A stretch of DNA of 64,000 nucleotides, taken from Fischerella sp. PCC 9605 (GTDB taxonomy: Bacteria; Cyanobacteriota; Cyanobacteriia; Cyanobacteriales; Nostocaceae). Under the pieces are notes generated by a model that saw only the letters and a program-made list of their open reading frames with translations, was not told the DNA's origin and did not search any database. How positions within the stretch are numbered: position 1 is the stretch's first letter; each line of letters starts with the position of its first letter. Positions 63,832 to 64,000 of the stretch are shown piece by piece. Where the stretch lies: positions 62,001-126,000 of the forward strand of contig NZ_KI912148.1 in the NCBI RefSeq assembly GCF_000517105.1. Direction: 5' to 3'. The position numbers were made by a program, and so were the translations under genes.

Positions 63832-64000
63832 CTATTTCTTGTCTGCCAATTTTACATTCGTAGCCAGACCTAACGCTTGCAGCAACTGAATAGTCATCCA
63901 AGTCATGTCAATTTCCCACCATTTCAGCCCGTGACGAGCTGAGTACTGAAAGGCATGGTGGTTATTATGCCAACCTTCACCGTATGTAACCAAAGCCACC
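63832..64000 (-). CDS. desC: Delta-9 fatty acid desaturase (C-terminal end, cut by window edge)
   Basis: The last 56 codons are present. [20 protein letters not shown] contains the third histidine box (HNNHH) of acyl-lipid delta-9 desaturases, followed by [11 protein letters not shown] and the end NVKLADKK. These membrane di-iron enzymes put the first double bond into acyl chains. The C-terminus has the length usual for cyanobacterial DesC. The remainder lies beyond the window. Confidence 0.85.
   Translation of the reverse strand, partial: VALVTYGEGWHNNHHAFQYSARHGLKWWEIDMTWMTIQLLQALGLATNVKLADKK

Overview
The window reads as chromosomal DNA of a filamentous, probably heterocyst-forming (Nostocales-type) cyanobacterium. 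The evidence is: very frequent GCGATCGC (HIP1) octamers; heptameric short tandem repeats (STRR) in many intergenic gaps; an NtcA that I recognise almost residue for residue from Anabaena/Nostoc; and several cyanobacterium-typical families (COP23, DUF3084, DUF3146, DUF4912, exported CHAT-TPR protein). Both ends cut through genes: sfsA on the left and a delta-9 fatty acid desaturase on the right.

Layout. 1-4.9 kb: partial sfsA, a TPR protein, an orphan small protein and a Ser/Thr kinase with C-terminal TPRs. 4.97-29.7 kb: a single-strand, operon-like two-partner secretion (TPS) locus. It has one TpsB outer-membrane transporter, six intact large TpsA exoproteins, one decayed TpsA broken by two small palindromic insertions, and a terminal exported TPR-CHAT (caspase-like) protein. 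29.7-34.8 kb: fasciclin-domain protein, DUF4870 membrane protein, a MITE-like element, a 21-bp tandem repeat, a Gfo/Idh/MocA oxidoreductase and an SH3b protein. 35.8-39.7 kb: a phosphate-binding-like/DUF4912x3 fusion with two small helical proteins. 40.2-47.6 kb: large hybrid histidine kinase, SH3b lipoprotein, SDR and an RluA-type pseudouridine synthase. 47.7-50.6 kb: a TldD/TldE peptidase pair. 50.9-54.3 kb: COP23 protein and two tandem secreted trypsin-TPR paralogues, the second of which has lost catalytic residues. 54.7-64 kb: housekeeping and regulatory genes (hisB, fabI, ntcA, DUF3084, YqgF-like, DUF3146, DUF1269, tRNA-Gly, a ProA-like enzyme, desC).

The TPS-CHAT locus is the most interesting region. 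All exoproteins share the TPS secretion domain and an unusual C-terminal module of about 125 residues with two cysteines. Their interior passenger repeats are mosaic and recently duplicated. The last gene encodes an exported protein with an intact His/Cys CHAT dyad. I infer a surface-exoprotein system in which one transporter serves a diversifying family of exoproteins and the CHAT protein is a candidate processing or sensing partner in the periplasm. That link is hypothesis, supported here only by gene order and signal peptides.

Other points worth a reader's time are the pseudo-protease, the ProA homologue lacking the usual cysteine position, a 37-bp repeat found both inside a pseudouridine synthase gene and in an intergenic region, and two small genes (49 and 58 codons) supported by reading frame and, for one, by a good ribosome binding site.
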